From positions 1 through 18,725 of the forward strand of contig CAIVBX010000365.1 of NCBI GenBank assembly GCA_903904275.1: DNA of 18,725 bases, written 5' to 3'. Positions within the stretch are counted from its first letter, which is position 1. Each line of letters opens with the position of its first letter. Of the stretch, positions 1 to 6,866 are shown piece by piece. The position numbers and the translations under genes were made by a program. The notes beneath the pieces were generated by a model that was not told the DNA's origin, did not search any database, and was given only the letters and a program-made list of their open reading frames with translations. The stretch is from an uncultured Pseudomonadota bacterium (GTDB lineage Bacteria > Pseudomonadota > Gammaproteobacteria > Methylococcales > Methylomonadaceae).

Positions 1-101
1 CCGCTGAATCATTGAGTAATCAAACTCGAAATTTAGCGAAAGAAATGTCAAATTTTAAAATAGATGCCACAAAACAAAGACTCGATTTTCAAGTTTTTTA
101 A
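1..101 (+). CDS. 3' end of a probable methyl-accepting chemotaxis protein (partial)
   Basis: The reading frame is open from the left edge and ends at TAA 99-101, leaving 32 visible codons. The peptide begins AESLSNQTRNLAKEMSNFKI and ends in DFQVF. A helix of the form A-x-S-L-x-x-Q-(x)n-L-(x)n-F-K-[IVL] is the usual C-terminal end of the cytoplasmic signalling hairpin of chemoreceptors (MCPs), which signal through CheA/CheW. Too little is present to see the HAMP or sensory domains, so the ligand is unknown. The gene is closed off by a hairpin terminator about 22 bases downstream, so it is not in one operon with dapA. Another long helical coiled-coil protein cannot be excluded. Confidence 0.5.
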   Translation, partial: AESLSNQTRNLAKEMSNFKIDATKQRLDFQVF

Positions 102-123
102 CCGACAATTTCCGTTGATGTGC

Positions 124-154
124 AAAAGGGAATCTTATTTTTGATTCCTTTTTT
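124..154 (+). terminator. Rho-independent terminator after the chemoreceptor gene
   Basis: GGAATC (129-134) pairs with GATTCC (143-148) around an 8-base loop. The stem extends outward through a G-T pair and A-T pairs between the A-run at 124-127 and the T-run at 149-154. The run of six T residues directly after the stem is what an intrinsic terminator needs. Confidence 0.7.
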
Positions 155-189
155 GTTTGTGGTTAAACGTAATTTTTGTAACATATTTC

Positions 190-218
190 TAAACATCATA
201 AAAAATTTTATGGATAAT
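190..218 (+). promoter_or_regulatory. Possible sigma-70 promoter for dapA-bamC
   Basis: TAAACA (190-195, four matches to TTGACA) is followed after 17 bases by GATAAT (213-218, five matches to TATAAT), preceded by TG. It lies between the upstream terminator and dapA, where a promoter is expected. This is only a consensus match in AT-rich DNA. Confidence 0.35.
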
Positions 219-261
219 AAGCAGAACAAAAACTTAACTTTTTAATCCATCGAGAACTTTC

Positions 262-1137
262 ATGATTCAAGGTAGTATCGTCGCATTAGTCACCCCAATG
301 AATAGCCAAGGCGCTGTCGATTTTGATAGTTTAGCGCGTTTAATCGAATTTCACATTGAACAAAAAACCGATGCGTTAGTTGCTGTTGGCACAACTGGCG
401 AATCCGCAACACTAAATGAAATCGAACATTGTGAAGTGATTAAATTTGTTGTGGATAAAGTAGCGGGACGAATTCCTGTTATTGCTGGTACAGGCTCAAA
501 TTCAACGTCTGAAGCAATCAATTTAACCCAAAAAGCAAAAGATGCAGGTGCAGATGCGTGTTTAATTGTGACTCCATATTACAACAAGCCAACACAAGAA
601 GGTTTGTTTTTGCATCATAAAGCGATTGCAGAAGCAGTTGAAATTCCACAAATTTTATACAATGTTCCTGGTAGAACAGCTTGCGACATGTTGCCTGAAA
701 CAGTTGGACGTTTATCAAAAATTCCGAACATTGTCGGTATAAAAGAAGCGACAGGCGACTTGAGCCGTGTCAAAAAAATTCGAGATTTAACGTCATCTGA
801 ATTTGCTATTTATACAGGTGACGATGCGAGTAGTCGTGAATTTTGTCTGTTAGGCGGTAACGGCACAATTACGGTTTCTGGAAATGTCGCACCACGTTTT
901 GTACATGACATGATTATGGCAGCTATGGCAGGGGATGCAGAAACGGCGGCTGAAATTGACAAAAAACTTTCTGCTTTGCACCGAGATTTGTTTATTCAGG
1001 CAAATCCTATTCCTGTCAAATTTGCAGTTGCTGAAATGGGTTTAATGCAAACAGGCACTCGTCTTCCATTAACGTGGTTAAGTGAAGAATATGAAGAAAC
1101 GGTTCGAGCTGCTATGCGTCAAGCAGGTGCAATTTAA
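262..1137 (+). CDS. dapA: 4-hydroxy-tetrahydrodipicolinate synthase
   Basis: Cytoplasmic class I aldolase-fold enzyme that condenses pyruvate with aspartate-semialdehyde, the committed step toward diaminopimelate and lysine. At 291 residues it has the family's usual length and aligns with Escherichia coli DapA residue numbering without gaps at the key sites. The Schiff-base lysine is K161 in VGIKEATG, catalytic Y133 and carboxylate-binding R138 lie in YNVPGRT, and T44/T45 are in GTTGES, with Y107 in TPYYNK. The ATG at 262 is the only start that keeps the canonical MIQGSIVALVTPM opening; its ribosome site is weak. It ends one base before bamC, the usual gammaproteobacterial pairing. No lysine riboswitch is visible upstream. 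Confidence 0.96.
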   Translation: MIQGSIVALVTPMNSQGAVDFDSLARLIEFHIEQKTDALVAVGTTGESATLNEIEHCEVIKFVVDKVAGRIPVIAGTGSNSTSEAINLTQKAKDAGADACLIVTPYYNKPTQEGLFLHHKAIAEAVEIPQILYNVPGRTACDMLPETVGRLSKIPNIVGIKEATGDLSRVKKIRDLTSSEFAIYTGDDASSREFCLLGGNGTITVSGNVAPRFVHDMIMAAMAGDAETAAEIDKKLSALHRDLFIQANPIPVKFAVAEMGLMQTGTRLPLTWLSEEYEETVRAAMRQAGAI

Positions 1138-1138
1138 A

Positions 1139-1852
1139 ATGAAAATACCTTTTCGCCTAAGTTTAATTGTCTGTGTAATCGGTGTAAGTGGTTGCAGCAC
1201 AATTCAAAGTTGGTTTCCTGATAAAGAAAAAGATTATCAATTTACAACGGAATTGCCGCCGCTCGTAATTCCACCTGATTTGGTTCAAAAACCGTCTTTA
1301 CCAACTCACACGGTATCTGTTGATCCCGTAATTCCAAAATTAGCTGCATCAGAAACATCTAAAAGTGTTTCAAAAACGCTTGCGTCTGAAACTCAACCAA
1401 TTGATGAATTAAAATCGGTTAATCGTCCTACGCTTTCTGATACTGAAATGGAATTATCACGCAATGAAATTCAAGTCAGTTTGACGCATGAAAATACTCC
1501 CGTATTAAATTTAAATGTACCATCAGCAAGAGCGTGGCGAATTGTTGGTAAAGCATTAGGGCGCAGTAATATCGAAGTCACTAATCGAAATTCAGAAAAT
1601 GGACAAGTTCTCATTCAAATTTCCGATTCCAAACCAAAATCGAATACTGAAAAATCATTGTTAGACGAATCACTTTCAATTTTTGATAATTTTGTTAGCA
1701 ACGAAACCAGTTACATTTTGCAATTTCAAGAAAACAATGCAAAAACCGCTGTGACACTTTTAAATTCGGATGCACAAAAAATTTCTGACGGCAGTGATGA
1801 GAAAGTGCTGACAACATTATTTGAATCGATTAAAGCTGACTTGAGCAAATAA
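1139..1852 (+). CDS. bamC: Outer membrane assembly lipoprotein BamC, short form
   Basis: Lipoprotein of the BAM complex, which folds beta-barrel proteins into the outer membrane; in E. coli BamC binds BamD. The ATG at 1139 begins one base after the dapA stop and gives a clean lipoprotein signal with lipobox VSGC (C19, Ser at +2). An in-frame ATG at 1082 lies inside dapA and would bury this signal, so it is not used. Just after the anchor comes the characteristic motif ending in LPPLVIPPDL (residues about 37-46), followed by a Ser/Thr-rich linker and one helix-grip-like domain from about residue 115 to the end. The product is 237 residues against about 344 in E. coli, with room for only one of the two globular domains found there. 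Confidence 0.85.
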   Translation: MKIPFRLSLIVCVIGVSGCSTIQSWFPDKEKDYQFTTELPPLVIPPDLVQKPSLPTHTVSVDPVIPKLAASETSKSVSKTLASETQPIDELKSVNRPTLSDTEMELSRNEIQVSLTHENTPVLNLNVPSARAWRIVGKALGRSNIEVTNRNSENGQVLIQISDSKPKSNTEKSLLDESLSIFDNFVSNETSYILQFQENNAKTAVTLLNSDAQKISDGSDEKVLTTLFESIKADLSK

Positions 1853-1878
1853 ACCCCAAAATCCGAATCGTGTATAAT
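1850..1878 (+). promoter_or_regulatory. Probable promoter for pssA-leuA-gspGH
   Basis: A perfect TATAAT at 1873-1878, preceded by TG, sits 36 bases before the pssA ATG. The position 17 bases upstream (TAAACC, 1850-1855) is a poor -35 element and overlaps the bamC stop codon. The call rests mainly on the -10 element and its place between genes. Confidence 0.45.
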
Positions 1879-1913
1879 TCGGGCATCGAAATCACTCCTT
1901 TTTTGTGGCAATT

Positions 1914-2654
1914 ATGACTGTTGAAAAATTAACTATTCGCCGCCGTGGCATTTATTTACTTCCTAATTTATTTACGACAGGCGCGTTATTTGCGGGGTTT
2001 TACGCAATTACTTCTGCGATGAGCCAGCATTACGATATGTCTGTGGTTGCGATTTTTGTGGCGATGATTTTGGACGGTTTAGATGGACGTGTGGCACGTT
2101 TAACAAATACACAAAGTGAGTTTGGAGCACAATATGACAGTTTATCCGATATGGTTTCATTCGCTGTTGCTCCTGCGTTAGTGATGTATTTATGGGCGTT
2201 TTCGAGTTTAGGTAAATTTGGACTTTTTGCCGCATTTGTTCACACTGCTGGCGGCGCATTACGATTAGCGCGTTTTAATACACAACTTACTTCCGCCGAT
2301 AAACGTTACTTTCAAGGTTTGCCAAGCCCTGCTGCCGCTGCCATTTTAGCGGGTTTTATTTGGATTTCGTTGGAACATGGTTGGGATATTGACGCATTAA
2401 AATATGGCGCATTAGTTTTGACAATTTGCACAGGTTTATTGATGGTGAGTAATTTTCGATATTCCAGTTTTAAAGAAATTGATTTAAAGGGAAAAGTACC
2501 TTTTTTTGTTGCCATTACAGTGATGTTAGCGATTGCTTTTGTGATGGCGCAACCACAAACCATGTTGTTTTTATTGTTTTTAGGCTACGCAATTTCTGGC
2601 CCTGTTGTAACGCTGATTATGCGCCGTAAAAAATTGCAAGGACGCAAAAGCTAA
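1914..2654 (+). CDS. pssA: CDP-diacylglycerol--serine O-phosphatidyltransferase
   Basis: Integral inner-membrane enzyme that makes phosphatidylserine from CDP-diacylglycerol and serine, the precursor of phosphatidylethanolamine. It carries the complete CDP-alcohol phosphatidyltransferase signature D-G-x2-A-R-x8-G-x3-D-x3-D, here D57, G58, A61, R62, G71, D75 and D79. Several hydrophobic segments follow, and the tail is basic (MRRKKLQGRK). This is the membrane (type II, Bacillus/Pseudomonas-like) form, not the phospholipase-D-like PssA of E. coli. The start is set at ATG 1914, giving 246 residues. A GTG at 1905 would add only three residues, and neither start has a clear ribosome site. leuA follows after 31 bases; pssA next to leuA is seen in other beta- and gammaproteobacteria. 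Confidence 0.93.
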   Translation: MTVEKLTIRRRGIYLLPNLFTTGALFAGFYAITSAMSQHYDMSVVAIFVAMILDGLDGRVARLTNTQSEFGAQYDSLSDMVSFAVAPALVMYLWAFSSLGKFGLFAAFVHTAGGALRLARFNTQLTSADKRYFQGLPSPAAAAILAGFIWISLEHGWDIDALKYGALVLTICTGLLMVSNFRYSSFKEIDLKGKVPFFVAITVMLAIAFVMAQPQTMLFLLFLGYAISGPVVTLIMRRKKLQGRKS

Positions 2655-2685
2655 ATTTTTACTTAATTTTGGATTAAAAAATTTT

Positions 2686-4230
2686 ATGAAAGACCAACTA
2701 ATTATATTTGATACGACGATGCGTGATGGGGAACAAAGCCCAGGAGCATCAATGACTAAAGACGAAAAAATTCGCATTGCACGAGCGTTAGAACGTTTAA
2801 AAGTGAACGTGATGGAAGCAGGTTTTCCTGCGGCGAGTGTTGGAGATTTTGAATCTGTTAAAGCGGTTGCCGATATTATTAAAGACAGCATTGTTTGTGG
2901 TTTAGCGCGGGCGTTAGATAAAGATATTGACCGCGCTGGTGAAGCCTTGAAAGGCGCAAGACAATCGCGCATTCATACGTTTATTGCAACTTCGCCGATT
3001 CACATGCAAATGAAGTTAAATATGACTCCAGAGCAAGTGATTGAACACGCCGTGCGAGCTGTTAAACGTGCGCGTCAATACACAGACGATGTGGAATTTT
3101 CGCCAGAAGACGCTGGACGGTCAGACGAAGATTTTTTGTGCCGTATTTTAGAAGCGATAATTAACGCAGGTGCAACAACGCTAAACATTCCCGATACTGT
3201 CGGTTACAGCATTCCGCAGCAATTTGGCGCGACGATTAAAAATTTGATTGAACGTATCCCCAATTCAGATAAAGCGATTTTCTCAGTGCATTGTCACAAC
3301 GATTTAGGTTTAGCGGTGGCAAATTCACTTTCTGCCGTGATGAATGGCGCACGTCAAGTGGAATGTACCATTAACGGTTTGGGTGAACGTGCGGGAAATG
3401 CGTCACTTGAAGAAGTGGTGATGGCAGTTCGTACACGTCACGATGTTTTTGATTGCCAAACTCGAATTGATACACGCGAAATTTTGACTTGTTCAAAACT
3501 GATTTCATCAATTACAGGATTTCCCGTTCAGCCAAACAAAGCAATTGTTGGCGCAAACGCATTTGCACATGAAGCGGGAATTCATCAGGATGGGATTTTA
3601 AAAAGCCGTGAAACGTATGAAATTATGCGAGCCGAAGACGTGGGCTGGTCAGCGAATCGAATGGTTTTAGGGAAACATTCGGGGCGTAATGCGTTTAAAA
3701 GTAGAATTCAAGAACTTGGTTTTGAATTTGAAAGTGAGGCCGAATTAAACGATGCGTTTGCACGTTTTAAACAATTGGCAGATAAAAAACATGAAATTTT
3801 TGACGAAGATTTACAAACCTTGATTTCTGAATCTTCGATTGAAGCCGAAGATGAACACATTAAATTAGTTTTCTTAAAAGTATGTTCTGAAACAGGTGAA
3901 GTGCCAAATGCGGTGGTAACGTTGCGGTTAAATAATCAAGAAATGACGGGGAATTCAATTGGCGGTGGCGTAGTTGATGCAACCTTGAAAGCTATTGAGC
4001 AGTTAGTAAAATCGGATGCGTCACTTGAATTATATTCGGTTAACAACGTCACAAATGGCACAGATGCACAAGGCGAAGTCACGGTGCGTTTAGAAAAAGC
4101 GGGGCGAATTGTAAATGGTTTGGGTGCAGATACTGACATAGTCACAGCATCAGCAAAAGCCTACATCAACGCACTGAATAAATTATTGAATCCAAGTGCG
4201 CGTCAACATCCGCAAAAATCTGAGGTTTGA
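2686..4230 (+). CDS. leuA: 2-isopropylmalate synthase
   Basis: First committed enzyme of leucine synthesis: it condenses acetyl-CoA with 2-oxoisovalerate. The 514 residues match the LeuA type 1 family. The catalytic TIM barrel opens with DTTMRDGEQSPGASM (metal ligand D14 with neighbouring R13). The other metal ligands are H202 and H204 in VHCHNDLGLA and N238 in GERAGNAS. The linker contains LGKHSGRNAF (around residue 330), and the C-terminal leucine-binding regulatory domain is intact, so feedback inhibition is expected. No leader peptide or attenuator is visible in the 31 bases after pssA, so it appears to be expressed from the pssA transcript. gspG starts 6 bases after the stop. Confidence 0.97.
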   Translation: MKDQLIIFDTTMRDGEQSPGASMTKDEKIRIARALERLKVNVMEAGFPAASVGDFESVKAVADIIKDSIVCGLARALDKDIDRAGEALKGARQSRIHTFIATSPIHMQMKLNMTPEQVIEHAVRAVKRARQYTDDVEFSPEDAGRSDEDFLCRILEAIINAGATTLNIPDTVGYSIPQQFGATIKNLIERIPNSDKAIFSVHCHNDLGLAVANSLSAVMNGARQVECTINGLGERAGNASLEEVVMAVRTRHDVFDCQTRIDTREILTCSKLISSITGFPVQPNKAIVGANAFAHEAGIHQDGILKSRETYEIMRAEDVGWSANRMVLGKHSGRNAFKSRIQELGFEFESEAELNDAFARFKQLADKKHEIFDEDLQTLISESSIEAEDEHIKLVFLKVCSETGEVPNAVVTLRLNNQEMTGNSIGGGVVDATLKAIEQLVKSDASLELYSVNNVTNGTDAQGEVTVRLEKAGRIVNGLGADTDIVTASAKAYINALNKLLNPSARQHPQKSEV

Positions 4231-4236
4231 ATTTAC

Positions 4237-4656
4237 ATGAAATTAAAAGCACAAACAGGTTTCACCCTTTTAGAATTACTCGTTGTTTTAGGAATTATTG
4301 CGATGCTTGCTGGCATCGTCGGGCCTCAAGTTATGAAACATTTGGGTGAATCGAAAACGAAAGCCGCAAAAGTTCAAGTTGAAGATTTTTCTGCTGCACT
4401 CGATATGTATAAACTTGATATGGGCAAATATCCAACAACTGACCAAGGTTTACAGGCTTTAGTTGAGGCTCCAGAAGGTTCAAAACGTTGGAATGGACCT
4501 TATTTGAAAAAAGCAAAAACGCCTGTTGATCCTTGGCAAAATGAATATCACTATGCGTCACCAGGTACGCACGGAAAATTTGATTTATTCACCTACGGTG
4601 CAGATGAAAAAGAAGGCGGCGAAGGCGAAGATCAAGACATCAATAACTGGGATTAA
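4237..4656 (+). CDS. gspG: Type II secretion system major pseudopilin GspG
   Basis: Main subunit of the periplasmic pseudopilus of the type II secretion system. The type IV prepilin signal is short, MKLKAQTG, cut before F9 by the prepilin peptidase, with the conserved Glu at +5 (E13) in FTLLELLVVLGIIAMLAGIV. The globular part shows the family pattern YKLDMGKYPTTDQGLQAL, the WNGPYLKK motif, PVDPWQNEYHY and a C-terminal acidic loop GGEGEDQDINNW, the calcium-binding region of GspG. The length of 139 residues is typical. GAGG at 4222-4225 at the end of leuA provides a ribosome site. gspH follows directly. The other pseudopilin genes and the ATPase, secretin and platform genes are not in the window. 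Confidence 0.95.
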   Translation: MKLKAQTGFTLLELLVVLGIIAMLAGIVGPQVMKHLGESKTKAAKVQVEDFSAALDMYKLDMGKYPTTDQGLQALVEAPEGSKRWNGPYLKKAKTPVDPWQNEYHYASPGTHGKFDLFTYGADEKEGGEGEDQDINNWD

Positions 4657-5094
4657 ATGCGTTCAAACGCTGGTTTTACTTTGCTCGAACTTATTATAGT
4701 TTTGGGCATTATGGTGTTAGGTTTTAGTGCGGTGGCGGTGAATATGTCAGCGGGCAATGATTCAATGGCATTAAAAGCCGCCGCACGAGATTTAACTTCA
4801 GGTTTGCGTTACGTTCGGTCGCAAGCCATGCTTTCACATTCACAAGCGACGCTTGATTTTAATCTCAGTGAAAATAGTTATTCTCTGACAAATCAAAATA
4901 AAGTTTACGAAATTCCCGAAACAATTGACGTAACCATCAACACGGCAAAAGATGAATTACATGATGGTGTCGCGCAGTTACGTTTTTTTCCCGATGGTTC
5001 ATCTATTGGCGGTCGAATTACCTTAGAAAAAAACAACCTTTCTCAAGAAATCAATATCAATTGGTTAACAGGTCATGTCACGTTAATTGAATAA
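4657..5094 (+). CDS. gspH: Type II secretion system minor pseudopilin GspH
   Basis: The ATG abuts the gspG stop codon with no bases between, so the two are probably translationally coupled. The prepilin signal is MRSNAG, cut before F7, with Glu at +5 (E11) in FTLLELIIVLGIMVLGFSAV. The rest fits GspH/FimT-type minor pseudopilins: a helix with AARDLTSGLRYVRSQAM, which is the family hallmark, then a beta-rich domain with LRFFPDGSSIGGRITL near the end. It has 145 residues. GspH is thought to sit near the tip or shaft of the pseudopilus. The position right behind GspG supports GspH over a type IV pilus FimT protein. Confidence 0.88.
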   Translation: MRSNAGFTLLELIIVLGIMVLGFSAVAVNMSAGNDSMALKAAARDLTSGLRYVRSQAMLSHSQATLDFNLSENSYSLTNQNKVYEIPETIDVTINTAKDELHDGVAQLRFFPDGSSIGGRITLEKNNLSQEININWLTGHVTLIE

Positions 5095-5136
5095 AAAATG
5101 TGCCTTTATAACCTTGGCAAAATTTGAAATATCCTT

Positions 5137-5179
5137 TTTTTAGATGTTTATATCTAAAAATAGCGTTTTTAAAAATAGC
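5137..5179 (+). repeat. Inverted and direct repeats upstream of the porin gene
   Basis: TTTTTAGAT (5137-5145) and ATCTAAAAA (5152-5160) form a perfect 9-base inverted repeat around a 6-base loop. TAAAAATAGC occurs twice, at 5155-5164 and 5170-5179, exactly 15 bases apart. The elements overlap. They may end the gspH transcript weakly (GTTTTT follows) or bind a regulator of the porin gene. The sequence alone does not decide this, and AT-rich DNA makes chance repeats more likely. Confidence 0.4.
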
Positions 5180-5210
5180 TTCAATTTTTTAGAATTGTTG
5201 CCGATAAACA

Positions 5211-5229
5211 AAAATCTGTTGCAGATTTT
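5211..5229 (+). promoter_or_regulatory. Perfect short hairpin in the porin leader
   Basis: AAAATCTG (5211-5218) and CAGATTTT (5222-5229) pair perfectly around a 3-base loop, 34 bases before the porin ATG. If transcribed it would be a 5' leader hairpin; if not, it could be an operator. Only CTAATTTT follows it, so it is not a convincing terminator. Confidence 0.4.
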
Positions 5230-5249
5230 CTAATTTTAAAAATGTTATT

Positions 5250-5254
5250 AAGGA
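5250..5254 (+). promoter_or_regulatory. Strong ribosome binding site of the porin gene
   Basis: AAGGA lies 9 bases before ATG 5264. Most genes here have weak sites. The downstream sulfate-binding protein gene has a very similar leader (TTAAGGA, then ATCATGAA), which suggests both are highly expressed. Confidence 0.7.
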
Positions 5255-5263
5255 TCCACTATC

Positions 5264-6841
5264 ATGAAAAACTTTAAGCTCGCTCTTTTGTCTAGTGCGA
5301 TTTCTTTCGCATTATTTTCTCCTAATGCTCACGCTGCTGCCAATCAAACCAAAAATCAAAATGTTAGTACGTCCAAAACAGAAGCCTTGGAGCGTCGTAT
5401 TCTTGAATTGGAAAGTCGTTTAGAAAAATTGGATACCGTTAAAAATTTACAACAACCTGTTGTAGGAACTACCGTAACGCAAGCCACTCCTGAAATCAAA
5501 AAACTCGCAAATGAAGTGCATTTGCTAGAACGCAAAATGGAAGTTCAAGAAGAAGTTTCAACAGGTGCAGCGCAAAAAACACCAATTCTTGAAGCAGGTG
5601 AAGGTGGTTTTAAAATTTCATCTGCTGATAAAAAAAATCAAGTCCGAATTCGTGGAGCGGTTCAAGTCGATAATAGAACTTTTGCAAATGGTCAAACTAC
5701 GCCTCTAGGCACAACGCCAGATTCTTTCGCATTAAAACAAGGACGAGTTTGGCTTGAAGGTTACATGTTCAAAGATGTTTTTTTCAAAATCATGCCTGAT
5801 TTTGCTGCTGGTGGAAACATTTTACCTGACGCTTATGTTGATTATGCTTATCATCCATCTGCAAGTTTGTTAGTCGGTAAATTCAAATCACCATTAAGTT
5901 TAGAACGCTTGCAAGGCGATTCGGATGGCACATTTTTAGAACGCGCATTTCCAACCTATTTAGCAAGCAATCGTGATGTTGGTGTCCAAGTTCACGGAGG
6001 TTTTAATTTTACAGGTCATGGCGCAGAAAAAGTTGCAGGTCCTATTGATACAAAAAACCAATTAACTTACCAATTTGGCGTGTTTAACGGTTCAGGTGAT
6101 GATGGTAGTCCAAATAATGATGCACCTGATACCAATAACAACAAAGAATTTGCAGGACGTTTATTCTCCCATCCGTTTCAACATTCAGGTTATTCATGGG
6201 TTGAAGGTCTAGGTATTGGTGTTGCGGGAAGTTATTCACAAACCAACGGTCAGGCACTAAAAAATTTAGCAACACCGATTGGACGTGATACTTATTTAAA
6301 TTACGCAAAACTTGCCACGGGTTCGACAATTGCACCCGTGGCAAATGGAGACAGTTATCGCTTTTATCCACAAGCCTATTGGTATTCAGGACCTTTTGGC
6401 GCAATGGCAGAATATGTTGTTTCATCACAAGATTTATCTGGAAAAGTCACTGTAAATAAAAAAGTTATCGGTAAAAACATCAATCAAAAAAATACGGCAT
6501 GGCAAGTTTTGGGTTCGTATGTGTTGACGGGCGAAGACAACAGTTTCGGCGCAATTAAACCGATTACGCCATTCAGTCCGTTAGAAGGTAAATGGGGCGC
6601 ATGGCAATTAGCAGCACGTTACAGTCAACTTGATGTTGATAGCGATACATTCGTTTTCGTTGACCCCACTAAATCTGCTAGTCAAGCGCGTGCTTGGACA
6701 ATTGGCGCGAATTGGTATCTCAACAGCAATGCGTTAATTCGTGCAGATTATGAAGAAGTTTCATTTGAAGGCGGCGCATCAAATGGTGGCAATCGTGCAA
6801 CAGAAAAAGTTTTAGGCTCGCGTTTTCAATTATCGTTTTAA
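5264..6841 (+). CDS. OprP/OprO-like anion-selective outer membrane porin
   Basis: Secreted protein of 525 residues with signal peptide about 1-24 (cleavage after AHA). Residues about 40-98 contain two heptad-like coiled-coil stretches (EALERRILELESRLEKLD and LANEVHLLERKMEVQEEV), as in the N-terminal part of many OprP-family porins. From about residue 115 the pattern GGFKISSADKKNQVRIRGAV, then LKQGRVWLEGY, begins a beta-barrel of the phosphate-selective porin O/P family (PF07396). The chain ends in a terminal Phe (RFQLSF), the recognition signal for the BAM complex. It has a good ribosome site and a long leader with hairpins. The sulfate-binding protein gene follows after 25 bases, so the likely substrate is sulfate or a similar oxyanion, although the family name refers to phosphate. 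The family call is firm; the substrate is inferred. Confidence 0.85.
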   Translation: MKNFKLALLSSAISFALFSPNAHAAANQTKNQNVSTSKTEALERRILELESRLEKLDTVKNLQQPVVGTTVTQATPEIKKLANEVHLLERKMEVQEEVSTGAAQKTPILEAGEGGFKISSADKKNQVRIRGAVQVDNRTFANGQTTPLGTTPDSFALKQGRVWLEGYMFKDVFFKIMPDFAAGGNILPDAYVDYAYHPSASLLVGKFKSPLSLERLQGDSDGTFLERAFPTYLASNRDVGVQVHGGFNFTGHGAEKVAGPIDTKNQLTYQFGVFNGSGDDGSPNNDAPDTNNNKEFAGRLFSHPFQHSGYSWVEGLGIGVAGSYSQTNGQALKNLATPIGRDTYLNYAKLATGSTIAPVANGDSYRFYPQAYWYSGPFGAMAEYVVSSQDLSGKVTVNKKVIGKNINQKNTAWQVLGSYVLTGEDNSFGAIKPITPFSPLEGKWGAWQLAARYSQLDVDSDTFVFVDPTKSASQARAWTIGANWYLNSNALIRADYEEVSFEGGASNGGNRATEKVLGSRFQLSF

Positions 6842-6866
6842 TCGTTTCATTTAAGGAATCTACATC

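Noticed and set aside
210..245. 11-codon open frame (ATG at 210) before dapA, considered as a leader peptide
   Set aside because: It has no run of regulatory codons and no attenuator hairpin, and it overlaps the predicted -10 element.
102..261. Lysine riboswitch upstream of dapA
   Set aside because: After the upstream terminator only about 100 bases remain, with no long paired structure; a lysine riboswitch needs about 170 structured bases.
1082..1138. Longer start for bamC inside dapA
   Set aside because: It would add 19 residues in front of a perfect lipoprotein signal peptide; the ATG at 1139 fits the lipobox and the gene spacing.
2580..2972. 130-codon open frame on the minus strand over pssA/leuA
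   Set aside because: It lies antisense to two certain genes and has no recognisable protein features; it is a shadow of leuA codon structure.
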